NCBI GenBank assembly: GCA_051294375.1
Contig: CM119270.1
Location: 14,730,046 to 14,794,045 of the forward strand
From: Paraspadella gotoi
Taxonomy: Eukaryota > Chaetognatha
Direction of reading: 5' to 3'
Length of the DNA: 64,000 nucleotides
Part shown: positions 14,126 through 58,419 of the stretch, piece after piece
Layout: each line of letters starts with the position of its first letter
Numbering within the stretch: position 1 is the first letter of the stretch
Program-made: the position numbers and the translations under genes
Notes under the pieces: model-generated
Databases searched by the model: none
What the model was told of the DNA's origin: nothing
The model's input: the letters and a program-made list of their open reading frames with translations, nothing else

Positions 14126-14948
14126 CCTTATACATTTCTCTTTTATTTATTTTTACCTCTTTTTTTGTCTCGTTTTCCTTCTTTATTCTTAAACTTTTTT
14201 TTTGCTACCCGATCAATATTCTTTCCATTGTACGAGTTTCTGAAGGAGTTTCTTTCTTTATTTGACATCTACTTTTTATAAAGAACAGTGATCAGGGATC
14301 ATGAACGAATACGACTGATGTTTGTCTGTCTTTTCACAAAGGTACGAAATATCATTTCAGGAAGTACTATCCTTTTTCGAATCATTGTTACTAATAAACT
14401 TTCGTTCTGAAAAACGTTCAAACAAAACTTAAGTATTATACGCGTTAAGCTACTTAATTCTTTGTCATATCTTGGAGTTATCGCCATTAAATAATTATTA
14501 TTCAATATCCACGTATAAAACTAAATTATTCTAGTGTGAGATATTAATTTTCAAAAAACTAGAATTAATGTTTACTGGTTCAAGATTAATTGTAAACAGT
14601 TTCCAGATTTTCCATGTGCGATTTCTGAGAAATGCTTAAAAATAGTTTATTTCGTAGAGTAAAGAGTTCCATCCGTCGAAGCTCATAACCCAGTCACAAA
14701 TGTTTGCAAAGAAACCTTTCAAGGGACGACGACGACGACGACGACGACAAACGACATTTCCCTCGTTGACGATTGACGGATTCTGGAATGACATGAAAAT
14801 GTTTGCAGCAACAGCGACGATGATTTCGTTATCCCGTTAACCAAATTCCTCATTTCATTCAAATTCAATTTTGTTTTGTCAAAATCAGGTCCGAATAAAA
14901 TGATGTTTTGGGTAATCGACCGATAGAGAGCTATCGACTTTGGGTTCT

Positions 14949-15293
<345 letters not shown>

Positions 15294-16613
15294 CAGTGAT
15301 ACCCAAGCTTTCCTATTCCTTCGGAACCAAAAAAAAAAAAAAAGTCGGAGCAAATGGACGGATCAATTATCGGCGTCGCTCTCACCCTCGTTTGTCACGA
15401 AAAAGGGGGGCGGGATTCCGGCGCCGCTTCGAGGGAAGCGGCGCAGCTTACTCCGCCACCGCCGCCGCCGCCTCCGACGCTAACTCTTCCGTCTCCATCG
15501 TTCACGTCGTCGCCGCCGACTCCGCCGCTGCCGACTTCGCCGCCGCCGACTCCGCATCTGCCGACTTCGCCGCCTCGGACTCCGCCGCTGCCGTCCTCGC
15601 CGCCGCCTCTGCTGAACCCATCATTGTCCCGTCCAAGATCGGAGGGCATAACGAATTCGTGTGACAACGACAACGACGACAACAACGGACCAACGTCGAG
15701 ACCAGCGACGACAACAAAGTCGACGACGACGACGTGTTCATAAATCATTCGTGTATGAAAAGGAAAAAGGGCCTCCCTTTCTCGACCTCCTTCCACCCCC
15801 CACGCCCACCTTAATTAACCCCTCCTTCCTTTCCCCCCTCCTTTTCTCTCACCCACCTCACCCCCTCACGACGGAAAGTATCCCAACGGGTGAAACCGCC
15901 AGATGTGAAAATGACAAATAACGCAAATTGAGAAACCGTTGTATTCGGCCAAGAAAAAATTCCAAATTGCGAGTGAAATCTTTGAAAAAAAAAGAAAAGA
16001 AATATTTAAGAAAATGGAAAACTAGAAAAGGTTGAAATACAACCTGAGCAGTTAGTAGTAGCTAATGGAAGAATCGAATCGAACACCTTATCGCAAATTC
16101 ATCGATCCATATTCGTCCAATAAAAAATTTCGAAGTGAAAAAAGGGAAATATAAAGAATTCATGGTATGATTCTTAGTTTCATAGATTCATGGTTTTATT
16201 CATCATATTCATCGCTTAGAATTCGTCTTCCTCGATTAAAATAAAAATTCAGTCGCTTTGTGCTGCGTCGGCTACGGAATTTGAGATCAAAAGCGAAATG
16301 AACCGACGAACTAATAAATTATTTTAAAAATGTTTTTTTAAAAAAATGCGAACGAATGGAAAATGGCAGACGCGCGTTGCCTGCCATCTAACGGAATTTT
16401 TTTTCGTGACCCAAAAATAAAATGAACAACGGATTAAAAATGAACGGAAATAAAAATAACATAAAACGCAAAAAATAAAAATAAAAAAAAACCCTGACTA
16501 AGATGAAAAACTTGCTTTAAATTTTATAAAAAAAAAAAAGATTTAAAAACGAAAATCCAAAGTCCATTAAGCGATTAACGGTTTTCCCCCCACGTCGCCG
16601 ACAGGCGCATAAT

Positions 16614-16615
<2 letters not shown>

Positions 16616-16672
<57 letters not shown>

Positions 16673-16674
16673 GA
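16616..16674. repeat. (GA)n microsatellite
   Basis: GA run of about 55 bases. Counterpart at 28673-28762. Confidence 0.95.
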
Positions 16675-16711
16675 GCATTAACAATAAAAAATATAAAAAA
16701 GCCTCTGAAAA

Positions 16712-16859
16712 ATGCGGAAAATGTGGCGCCGTTGGATCGAAGCGTCAAAGCGGAAATCCGGAAGTGGCGCTCGGCGACCCGAAGCGACGACGACGACGAC
16801 GACGACGAGGACGACGAAACCCAAATATGGAAAGGGGAGCTTTGGATACAAAATAGCGT
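16712..16859 (+). CDS. Candidate 5' exon of the mGluR gene (tentative)
   Basis: The first recognised receptor exon opens with a splice acceptor, so an upstream exon must exist. A frame starting at ATG 16712 reaches a good donor (GTGAGT from 16860) in phase 1, the phase the 18256 exon requires. The join would place Lys-Ile-Ala-Trp before Ser-Thr-Leu-Phe-Leu-Met-Leu, giving a short hydrophobic leader. An ETS-like site (CCGGAAGTG) sits inside at about 16760. Against it: the roughly 45-residue Arg/Thr-rich stretch before the hydrophobic segment is unusual for a signal peptide and partly encoded by a GAC repeat. It may instead be untranslated leader or promoter. Confidence 0.3.
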
Positions 16860-17919
16860 GTGAGTTTCGATGTCGTCGTTTTTATGACTCGGAAGAACCC
16901 GAACCGCCTTTTTTGTTTTGAAGGTTAGATCTTGTTTTGCCCTCCTTTGTTTTTCTTACTCTTTTTCCTCCGACTTTTCTCTCGTTTCTTTTCTTTTTTT
17001 TTTATTCTTTCTTTTCCTTCCCTTCGAAGGCTTCGATGTTTATTTTTTTGTTCGTACCTTTTACACGTTTAATACCTCTCCTATTTCTTTTCCTTCTTTC
17101 CTCCCTTTCTTCGCACCTTATTTCCTTTCTCTCTCCACTATTTATTTTCTTCGTCCTTTTCTTTTTTCTCTTCCTTCTCTCCTTACCATTTCTTTGCCCA
17201 TCCTTTCTTCCCTTCCTCCTCCCCTTGCAACCCTTTCCTTTCTTATTCCTCTCCCTTTCCTTTCCTTCTCTTTCCGTTCTATTAACAATGGCGACTCTCA
17301 CGACTCGGTGAAAACCTTCCCGATTTCTTAACGGTTCCCTTATCACGCGACTGGGAATTCGTTCTTCGACTCGAAGTCGACCCGATTCTCTGCTGCGCGC
17401 ATTTTTTTTCCCCGCGCATTTGTGCGCGCATATGTGCCAGCGATTGTGCGAGCGATTGTGCGAGCATTGCTTTCGCTCAAATCGGTTGTCAGGTTTTTGT
17501 TAATAACGCGATCTTGCGCGTTTTTGTTGTTTGAGTTCTTGTTTATTTCCAATATAAATATTTTTTATCTCGCGTTCCGAATAGCGCGCGAGTGAATTAT
17601 ATCTCTTTGGAAATATCGTCATTCACCGTCGAGCGAACACATCATGGGTTTTTCACAATTCTATTGACTATTGTTAAAAACATATAGATAAAAAATTTAA
17701 GCTAACTATTTTTTCTCATTTAACATTATTAATTTCCCGCTCGCGCTCGCGTTTGTGCGCGTTGAAAGAAAAAAAAAAACGCGAATTAGATTTTTTACGT
17801 TTATTTTGTCGAGTGAAAAATATTATTCATTTTTTTCTGTTTTTAAAACAACAATTTTTCTGGCAAATGAGTTTTATAGACCCTCATTTTGTACCGCAAG
17901 GCTTTGATCGTCATTCTAA

Positions 17920-17922
<3 letters not shown>

Positions 17923-18010
<88 letters not shown>
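17923..18010. repeat. (CT)n microsatellite
   Basis: Nearly perfect CT run. Block B has two CT tracts here (30011-30083 and 30278-30347) separated by about 190 bases of extra sequence. Confidence 0.96.
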
Positions 18011-18012
<2 letters not shown>

Positions 18013-18255
18013 GCTTCAACCTCTCTCTTTCAGGATCTCCGATCTCATCGACGCGTCAAATATGAAGTTGGGTTAAATGTGAAGTCCTTAGCTTAGAGAA
18101 GTTAAATCGATTCGAGCGTTTTATTTTGTTTCATTTTTTTAAAAATTATTTACCAATACATTTTCGATCCTCTTAGTCTTTATTAGAATTACAACTAAAC
18201 GATAGAAAACGTAAACCCTCCCCTCTTCCTCCCCCCCCCCAATTCCCTTTTCCAG

Positions 18256-49725
<31,470 letters not shown>

Positions 49726-50898
49726 GTAAGTGATTTAGGAGCCTGGGGATTAATGGGCAGAGTGGATCGGAAAGTGTCGAACGAGAGAGATCTTCAAGTT
49801 CCTCGGAATTTCGCGGACGAATTTTCTTCGGGTGGAAAACCCGGGAGAAAGGATGGAGCAGATGTGATAGTATAGATGTACAGTAGTTCAGGAGAACGAT
49901 ATGTTAATTAGTAAAACATTTCAATATGTCAATACCTTTACCTTCTTCACTGGTATAATGAGCATTAACTCTTAGAATGAGGCAATTTTTTTGTGGGTCG
50001 CAATTAGTTCTGTACCAACGACTATGAATTGTCCAAAATACTAGTTCGTGGTTTTGCCAATTTCACGTAGCACCTGCGGCACCTGTAGTACAGGTAGTAC
50101 AGGTAGTACAGTACAGGTAGTACAGGCTGTACATCAGATCTCGCTTCTGTCTTCAGCAATTAAGCCACATATTTCGGCGGGAGAGGGCGTGGGCGGCGAT
50201 GAACCAGAAATCGGCGACATTCATTAGCGAAACTTGTTCCGCACTGACAGTGACAGCTGACGATCGATCAATGGTGTTTTTCCTCGCGTGACGATTCGAA
50301 AAAAAGAACATTTTTTTCTTCTTTTTTTTCAATGAGCGAAAAAAAGAAAATCTGGGAAGAAAGAACGAAAGAATGAAAGAATGAAATTCCTTTCTTATTC
50401 GATAATCGATAAATATCTTGACTGAATTGTATTGTGTAGAATTCATAATGTTCGAGTCTTTGATTCGAATATTCATCTGTTTTTTTTTTTTTATATCATT
50501 CGTGCAGAATTAATTCGACATCCGGATGGTTCTCGCCCTTTACTATATCTCTGTCCGTTTCGCTATCTCTCTCTTTCTCACTCTCTCAACTGGAGACTTC
50601 TAGGAATTTTTTTTTACTTGTAGTTTCACGTCAAATCTCATTTGAAATGCTCTCGAACTCGAGGGTTTCCCTCTACTACCCAACCGATTCGGCCGTAGTA
50701 ATGGCCCTTTCAAGGAAATGTATTTTCGTTTTCTTTGTAAATTAGTTGAAGCATTTCTTCGGTGCGCAAACGAATTCTCCGTTGTAGAAACATTTTTCGT
50801 CATTACGAGAGTTCGTACGAAGAAGCGTGGATTTTTGAAAAGCCTTAAGTAGAGAGGATGAGAGAGGGGGAGGAAATGCGTGGAGCGGAAAAACGTCG

Positions 50899-50943
<45 letters not shown>

Positions 50944-51624
50944 AAAAGAAGAGAGAATTTCTTGTCACGAAATTTTTGAGAACTACTCGTTTGCTAAAGT
51001 GACTGCGTGGGTGAGGAGACTGGCTGAGTACGAGGAGATGAATGTGGCCGGATGTGTAAAGTGAGAGAGAGCGAGAGAGAGAGATTCTTTTCAAACCAGC
51101 TAGCAGCAATACATAGCATTTTAAAAAAGTGACAATAATAATGTAATAAATATTCAATCCTTCCTTTTTTCTTATTTCTTTCGAACAAAGTGACACTTTA
51201 CCAAAGCCCACAATAAATCTTGCCCGCTTTCTTCTTTTCCTTTCAAGTTCGGAGCAAATTAGGCAGAGTTTTTCAGTTTCCATTTTTTACTTTTTTTCCT
51301 TTAACGGTTATTTCTCCGACTTCAAACTCTTTTAAGACGGTTTTTACCGAGTTAAAGTTACTCGCTTATTGCGCAGCCTGAGCTCAACCATTTACTTCAG
51401 TATAAAAAGAATAAAGTATGACCAAATAAAAAAAAGTATTTTTTTTTATATTTCAACAGAACACAATAACCGTTTTTATATTATGATCAAAATGTTCTAT
51501 TTTTTTTAATCGTCAATGAGGGAGAGAAGAACGCAATATTTTTTTGAGTATTGATTTCCAGTCTTTTCTATCTATTCAGCTTTTTCTTTCTCTTGTCTTT
51601 CTAGTCTTTTCTGTCTTTTCGCTA
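49726..51624. other. Non-coding interval between mGluR exon j and GILT-A
   Basis: Short GTACAG/TAGTACAG repeats at 50085-50128, CT run at 50901-50941, otherwise AT-rich. The continuation of the receptor is not recognised. Confidence 0.5.
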
Positions 51625-54227
51625 TCACTTTGTCGAGCAGACCGACGGCTTCGTTCCCGGAATTTCGTCACAAACGAGTTTGCGAAGATCTTCGTTGGCG
51701 CTGAATACAAAAAAGTGAAAAACATATTTCGTGAAATTCACATCAAAGATTCTTCACAGTTGCCAAGAAAAAAAATAAGTATGCTTTTCTAGCTCAACGA
51801 AAGTCTTACGACCAAAGAAGCAAAAAAAAGTAAACGAATATGAAATAACCCATAAAATGCCTAAAAGTACCAACTGAAAATGAAAGCTCGCTAATTATTT
51901 AAACTCACTTGAAGTTATTTTCTGGTCCTTTTCGATTATTGACGTAGATCCACGGTACGAAAGCGTATTTCAACTGAAGCGATCACGACAGAGGGAAAAA
52001 AGCTAGTAAGTAATGAAAGGCAAATGCTACATTAAAAACATACAAAATTACATAATACATATAATAAAAATAAGACGAGGACGGAAATAATTTATTGTTT
52101 AGTCACTTTTGATGTTTTTGATTTTGTTCAGAAGTTGTCAGTTTTGGTCGTTTAGATTTTTTATGCCGTTTTGAGTTTTCGTTCATTTGTTATGGCTTTA
52201 TATTGTTTCTTTATTTCTTTGTTTCTTATATCTTTGTTTTGTTTGGTTTTTATCATTTGTATTTGCGGTTTTGGCGTCGTTGCTCTGACTCACCTTTGGC
52301 GTTTGCAACGCAATCTGGTGTTGAAACCCGTTGCCCTCATTTCCCGAGACGCATTCTGTTGGGAATGATTAAAGCAATGAAATGGTAATGTTTTTTGTAC
52401 GAATTAATGAATGAATGAATGAATTCATTGATGAAAGGATAAATGGAATTCAGCTAAACGTCGAACTAACGACGAAAACAAAGTTAAAATAGAAGGGACG
52501 ACACCGATTTTAAAATACTAAGACAACAGCAATTATAACTACGTAAATGGGACGACCAAGTCAACAACTAAAATTGAAACTAACCGGAAATCCTGTTCCA
52601 GTCGAGGTCATTTTTGAAGGCGCAGTCTTGAGCGTCGCTGACCGAGTCTCTCGACGCGTCCATTTGGCAGAAGACAAAGGGAAGTGACTCACTCGTGTTT
52701 CTGATAACGAATATCATATAATAAATGTTTGATATTAAATATTAAATATTAAATATTAAAATGATTACTTCGTTTCCATGCGATTATCATTTGAGGAGCG
52801 TTGGTAAACAAAAAATTTAAAAATTTTAATATCTGAATCGTGAATACTGAATATAGTTTTGAAAAAATTAATTTTCTAATGAAAATCGCACGACAAGCTT
52901 TAAGTATAATCCAATCTCGCGTTTTACAATCGCTCTACTGACAAATTAATTAACTCAAAGCCCCTTGACAAGACCCACTTGTAAATATTGAGTGCGCAAG
53001 AGGCAATGAGATTTCCCTGGCACTCGTGGGCGCGGTGTTGACACCGGAAGGTCCAACGTCCGGTCGAGGGTACGTACGTCTCCGACGCTTTGCCGTACGG
53101 AAAAAGCCGGATTGTCACGAAGTCCTATTGAAGAGCGCGACGAGAAATGGGGGAGGTGGGTTGGGTTAGAAGGAATAAAGTGAGGCGTTTTAAGTTTGAG
53201 TTTAAATTATTTCATCAACCTGTCTTTTGATTGGTGAAACTCCCATGAAACTCACCGCCAAGTCTTCCCACGTAGGTTTCAACTGCTTGGCGATGAAATG
53301 CTTGCTGTCTGGACAATCGACCTCGTAGAAAACCGATATTTCAGCTTTCTGAGCTGTCCTAATAAAAGTCGTAAATTTATTCGCGTGATATAAATAAATA
53401 AAAGCGGTAGGTGTTGCATTATTTATACACATATATATATATATATAATTGAAGTATCAGTAAGACACTGAAACTTACAGACAGACAGATTAACTAACAC
53501 ATCTTCGACATCAATCTTTTGCTTTTATGGTTATATGGTTTTATTACCGCAATTTTTTACGTCAGTTTACTGCGAATTTGATATAAACTCACCCATAAAA
53601 CTGTCGAGACTCACCCGCTGAGCAAAGCGTCGAGGTTCGTCTGCTGGGATCTATCAACTGATGGATGTGGGAAGAGATGGGAATAGTTGGAAGAAAATGG
53701 GAAGAGATGGGAATAGATGAGAAGAGATGGGAGGAAGTGGGAAAAGATGAGAAGAGATAGGAGGAAGTGGGAAGAGATGAGAAAAGATGGGAGGAAGTGT
53801 AAAGAGATGAGAATAGATGGGAGGAAGCGGGAAGAGATGAGAAGAGATGGGAAGAAGTGAGAAGAGATAAGAAGAGATGGGAGGAAGTGTAAAGAGATGG
53901 GAAGAGATGAGAATAGTTGGAAAAAAGTGGAAAGAGATGGGAAGAGATGAGAAAAGATGGGAGGAAGTGGGAAGAAATGTGAAGAGACGGGAAGAAGAGG
54001 GAAGAGATGGGAAGAGATGAGAAGAGATGGGAGGAAGTGGGAAGAGATGAGAAAAGATGGGAGGAAGTGGGAAGAGTGGGACGTGTGAGGAAAAGAGTAA
54101 AAGAGGAAGGAAGAGAGGGAGGAAAAAAGAAAATGTTAAACGCTTTAAAGTTATATTTAGATCTCATGACAATACCAGAAAAAAGGGTCGCCATGACGAC
54201 GAAGAATAATCCGTGAAGCGTCTTCAT
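51625..54227 (-). CDS. GILT: GILT-like thiol reductase homologue A, active-site cysteine lost (8 exons)
   Basis: Exons on the minus strand: 54227-54176 (signal peptide), 53650-53593, 53358-53256, 53124-52979, 52700-52585, 52355-52294, 51973-51909, 51700-51625 (TGA). The 678 nt give 225 residues, and all phases agree with paralogue B. Family landmarks: LFPYGKASE, C-x-H...ECQGN...C, FCQMD...CAF, ECVSGNEGNGFQHQIALQTP, FVPWIYVN and a C-terminal VCDEIPGTKPSVC. GILT enzymes reduce disulfides in lysosomes through CxxC; here the motif is C-P-D-S, so the second Cys is Ser. The signature CQHG is CQHR and the N-terminal cysteine region is shortened. Probably a non-reducing or altered-function paralogue. 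Donor of exon 4 (AA/GTGGGT) was chosen because it alone keeps phase. Intron 1 holds a minisatellite and is stop-free. Confidence 0.88.
53660..54080. repeat. GGGAAGAGATGAGAAGAGAT-type minisatellite in GILT-A intron 1
   Basis: About 420 bases of purine-rich 12- to 30-base units (GGGAAGAGATG, GGGAGGAAGTG). On the minus strand it reads without stops as Ser-Ser-His-Leu-Phe-like repeats, in frame with the flanking exons. Confidence 0.93.
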
Positions 54228-54357
54228 GATTCTTTGCGACGGCGCGTCTGTGAGTTTGCTTTTGAAAAGTTCGCATTAGTGGTTAAGTTCAATTTACAAA
54301 ACAGTAGCGTTCCACCAGTTGAATGAAGAGACAGAAAAATTATAAAAAAATCATCAA

Positions 54358-54544
54358 AGAGAGAGAGAGAGAGAGAGAGAGATATTTAGGAAAAACTCCC
54401 GTGTCACCGACTGTGCAGTATCTGCATTATTAAATTGGTCTTTGCAGTTTAGTGTAAAAAGTACAAGGGGCTTTTGTTGTCGCTGAGCTAAGATTTATTT
54501 CACCCCAATGACATTCGTCGCTCGAAACTCGGTTGAGGTGAGAG

Positions 54545-54587
<43 letters not shown>
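54358..54587. repeat. Two short (GA)n tracts upstream of GILT-A
   Basis: GA runs at 54358-54383 and 54540-54587, in the likely promoter side of GILT-A. Confidence 0.9.
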
Positions 54588-54589
<2 letters not shown>

Positions 54590-54599
54590 AGTGTCAAAA

Positions 54600-55767
54600 G
54601 TCAAGAGTCAAGTCGCGGTCAAATGACCATTATCTTTGTTAACTATTGGCAACTTAGTAATTTTTTTTCAAAATCCATTAAAAATATATCCAGTATTTTC
54701 CGTCTTCATCAGTTTTTGTATAATTTAAAACCTGATAAATTTGTGTGTAAAAATATAAATGTTACGAGTCTGAAGAAATAAAGAACAAATAATGAAATTG
54801 AATTATTCAAGTTTTAAAGATAAAAATCATATTAATCTTTTATAAAAGCCAAAGATAATAATATACTTGTGGTGAAGTTTAATAAACTTTCGTTAATGTA
54901 GTTTTTGACGTGTGTGAAGAAAAATATTTTCGTAATTCTAAATCAGACCCAAAAAATTAAATGAGAAAAATACCATAAATTATGGAACACAAAACAAAAA
55001 GAAAACAAAAAAAGAATGAAAAACCTCGTTTCTTGTTTTCGGCCAACGACCCGTTTTTCGATGAGGGCCTTGGATGTTCGTTTTTCATGTGGGTCGCCTC
55101 CCCTCAGATTTTTTCTCAGACTTTCCGTTTCACTTAACCATTTCGATAATTTTTTTTTTAAAACTGTAATGCATAAAATTATAGCTCGTGAAATAAGAGT
55201 AGTACGCGGGCAATAAGAATTCTTATTACGGCTTGGTAATATTTTATTGTCAGTGTATTTCGGCCACAACTTTAAGAGAATATTCATGATAATCAGACGA
55301 TGTAAATCTTACACGTAATCTGTAATGATACATGTCAGTTGCCAAATTCTTTTTTCCGGGTCTTTTCATTTTGTTTTGATTAATATGAAGTGTGTTTAAT
55401 TTTCCCGAGAATGAAGCAGCTGGTTTTGATCGAGGTTTCCAAAATCATTGAATATTTTTTTCACGACTCAAATGAAAATTTAACTCGGGACCCTTTATTT
55501 GAAAACCCACCTTTTTAAGCTTAAATTCTGCTTTGATCCTCTTTCTAGGTATATGTTTTGGTACGCGTGACTATTTTCTTTAAAAAAAAAAACACGAACA
55601 GCCAATACTTAATGTTAAAATATAATTTGGATACGCTTTTTGACATAATGCTCGAGGGAATAACGTTTACTTGTTGGAAACTCAATCTCTTTAAATAGTA
55701 AGGTTTCAGCTGATCTTTAGTCAAACGGAAAAATCAGAGAAAATTGAAAATTGATTAAAAATTGATT
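54600..55767. other. AT-rich spacer between the GILT genes
   Basis: Nothing recognised. Low GC, no coding frame with family similarity. Confidence 0.5.
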
Positions 55768-57730
55768 TCATTTCCAGCAGATGAGCTTCTCTGGTTCTTG
55801 AGTGCAGACTGAAGGCTTTGGATCGGGAATCGTTTCGCAGACTAGCAACTTCAAGTGATCTCGCGCTCTGATAACGTGTGAAAATTTTTAAATTAGTATG
55901 AAATATTCACAAAAAAACTATATATAAATTATAGTTTAGTTTATTTTAGAAACTATGATTTGTAAAAAAAACTAACTTAGTTTGGAGTGCTAAGCTGTCG
56001 TCACCGTTGAAAATGATCCAGGGTACATATTCGTGCTGTGAGTTGAAGTTTCGTCTCATCAGTTGTTTTATTTAACTTGTGCTTTTTTCTTATCGAACAC
56101 ATTAAATACTTTTTTTAAATTTTCAGTTAATATAATTAAAGTGAATACAAAAATCAATCCATACTATCAATTTATATAAATAATTTTTTTATTTGATTAC
56201 CTTAGGAGTTTCAGTCGCGATTATGTGCTGATATCGCTTTCCTTCTGACCCAGTTATGCACGCTAAAAAATAAAACAAATCATTTTGGTAATTTAAAAAT
56301 GTGTTTGAGTCTTTGAGAGCAGAATTTTTATTTTTAGTCGGCTATTTTTTGTCATTTACCTTCCAATTGGGACAAATCTTGTCCGTGTTCAGTGGCACAT
56401 TTTTTATAATCGTTGATCGGATCATTTTTTTCCATGCAGTGGATGAACGGGAAATAGTACTCTTCCTGTCTGCCGATATAAACAAATAATTAAAGTATTA
56501 AACAAATTAACAAAAAACTGAAGCAAGTCCCCCCCAGAAACAGAAACAACTGAGCTGTAACAGTTTAAGAATTAAGATATTAAAAAAATCAAAGACTTTT
56601 ACACAAACCGGTTGTTTAAAAAAATGGCGCAAGACTCGATGACATTGCCATGACATTCCTGGGGTCCGTGTTGACAGTAGAAGTCCCACTGTCCAGTTTT
56701 ATTGTTTTTTACCTCTTTGGCGTTTCCGTACGGCAAAAGTTTCACAGTCATGTAATCCTGAGTAAAGATATAAAAATTAACCGATAAATATGATATAAAA
56801 ACGTGAAAGTACAAACAAGCACAAAATTAACGATAATAAACTGAGACGAAAAACCAACCAATCCATCTATCAGTCAAATTGGATGTACGTAAATGGATAG
56901 CAATTATTCAATAATTGAGAATCAATCGAAATCGTTCGATATTAAATAAGACGCGCCTTTAAGAGTTGATACGTGGGCCATAATTGCGTCTTGATAAAGT
57001 AACGACATCCGGGACAGTAAGACTCAAAGGCGAGAGTGACGTTGACTGGTTTTTTGGCGGCCGAAGGGAAAAATCCATTTTGTCTGAAGAATAAGAAGGT
57101 AAATGAGAAAGGGTAAAAGAATTGATGAATGAGAATTATAACGAAATATGAGAATGAATAAGAAAAATGAGAATTAGAAAGAAAAAAAAACAATGAAGGA
57201 ATTGTTGCTTTCTCGTTCTACAGTATTTACAGTATTTACTGTACATAAAAAGCAGCGGTTTCTTCTTTTTTCTATATCTGGCATCGTCTGGATTTCCTCG
57301 CTTCCCCTCCATCACCTGGCGAACTCCCTCGATTCCCGGCACATCTCCAAGACGCCGCAGCGACGAGCAGTTTCATCGTCGCGGCACCACCTGCTCGGGG
57401 GCTCATTACACTCTGGAAAAGACAGAAATTTGGGACTTTTATCAATCTCTCTTTCTCTTTCTCTTTCTCTCTCTCTCTCTCTCTCTCCTCTCCCGTCTCA
57501 TCTCTCTCTTTTCCTCTCTCTGTCTCTGTCTCTCGAGATTTTCAGGCGATTTTTAAAAATGCAAATTTAATTTGATTTTCAACCTTGTTTATAATTAATA
57601 ATTTCTTATTATTTTATTTCTTTTCCTTTTTTCGTTCCCTTGTTGGTTAACCTGTTGCGGACGCAACGCCGACCGCAGCGATTACGAAGACGACGACGAC
57701 GACGACGACGACAAAATTCGAGACCCGCAT
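55768..57730 (-). CDS. GILT: GILT (gamma-interferon-inducible lysosomal thiol reductase-like) gene B, 8 exons
   Basis: Exons on the minus strand: 57730-57652 (signal peptide), 57412-57316, 57083-56957, 56757-56609, 56469-56360, 56262-56201, 56035-55977, 55867-55768 (TGA). The 783 nt give 260 residues with continuous phase. The N-terminal module is CNEPPSRWC...CGVLEMC. The active site is ESYCPGCRYF (CxxC). The signature is CQHG-x2-EC-x2-N-x4-C, followed by FIHCME, KCATEHG, ACITGSEG, YVPWIIFNG and two C-terminal Cys. Predicted secreted/lysosomal thiol reductase that opens disulfides of endocytosed proteins, with an innate-immunity role in invertebrates (family knowledge). The signal peptide core is eight Val encoded by a GTC repeat. 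Exon 3 ends AAG/GCGCGT, a GC-type donor at the position where paralogue A has GT. Confidence 0.92.
57447..57536. repeat. (CT)n tract in GILT-B intron 1
   Basis: Interrupted CT repeat close to the acceptor side of intron 1. Confidence 0.9.
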
Positions 57731-58028
57731 TTTTGTTTTTTCCTTTAAGATCTTTCGTTCTATTTATTATTTAATTAGTTTTAAAAAATAAAAGAAGACG
57801 TCAATTTAAAAATCTATTTTCTAAAGCGGAATTTCAAGTTGGTTAAACTAAGAATAAAAACTAAAAGATAAGAATATATAGTAGTAAAAAAAAGAGAGAG
57901 AGAGAGAAGAAAAAAATAAATAAAGAAAGGAAAAAAGAAAAAAGAAAGAAAGCAAGAAAGAAGGATAATAAATAAATAGATAAAGAAAAGAGAAACTTAG
58001 TGAGAAAAGAGTTTTATAGGGAGAAAAG

Positions 58029-58030
58029 AG

Positions 58031-58124
<94 letters not shown>

Positions 58125-58126
58125 CT
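58029..58126. repeat. (GAAA)n microsatellite
   Basis: About 24 GAAA units. Confidence 0.96.
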
Positions 58127-58315
58127 ACTTAAAAAGAAGATGAAAACGTGGATGTGTGTTTTGTGACTAATATGGAATTGAAATTGTTTACAAATAAAAT
58201 ATTGGAAAAACCGGTTGTAGTTTTAGAAAAACCTGAGAGCGAGAGATGATTTAACTGTTTTAAATCGATCCTCCCCTTTTCCCCTCGTGATCCCGGTGAG
58301 TCAGAATGATAAGAC

Positions 58316-58360
58316 AGTGAGAGATAGAGAGAAGAGAAAGAGGAGAGAGGAAGAGAGAGA

Positions 58361-58417
<57 letters not shown>
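58316..58417. repeat. (GA)n microsatellite
   Basis: GA-rich run, pure from about 58360. Confidence 0.95.

Positions 58418-58419
<2 letters not shown>

Noticed and set aside
15354-15743. Proline/threonine-rich frame (and copy at 27412)
   Set aside because: Rich in CCG/GAC triplets with several equally long frames on both strands. The two copies differ in frame, and there is no family similarity or clear splice logic to the receptor.
53660-54080. Regular purine repeats considered as a CRISPR-like or satellite array
   Set aside because: Units are adjacent without spacers and variable in length; it is a minisatellite in a eukaryotic intron.
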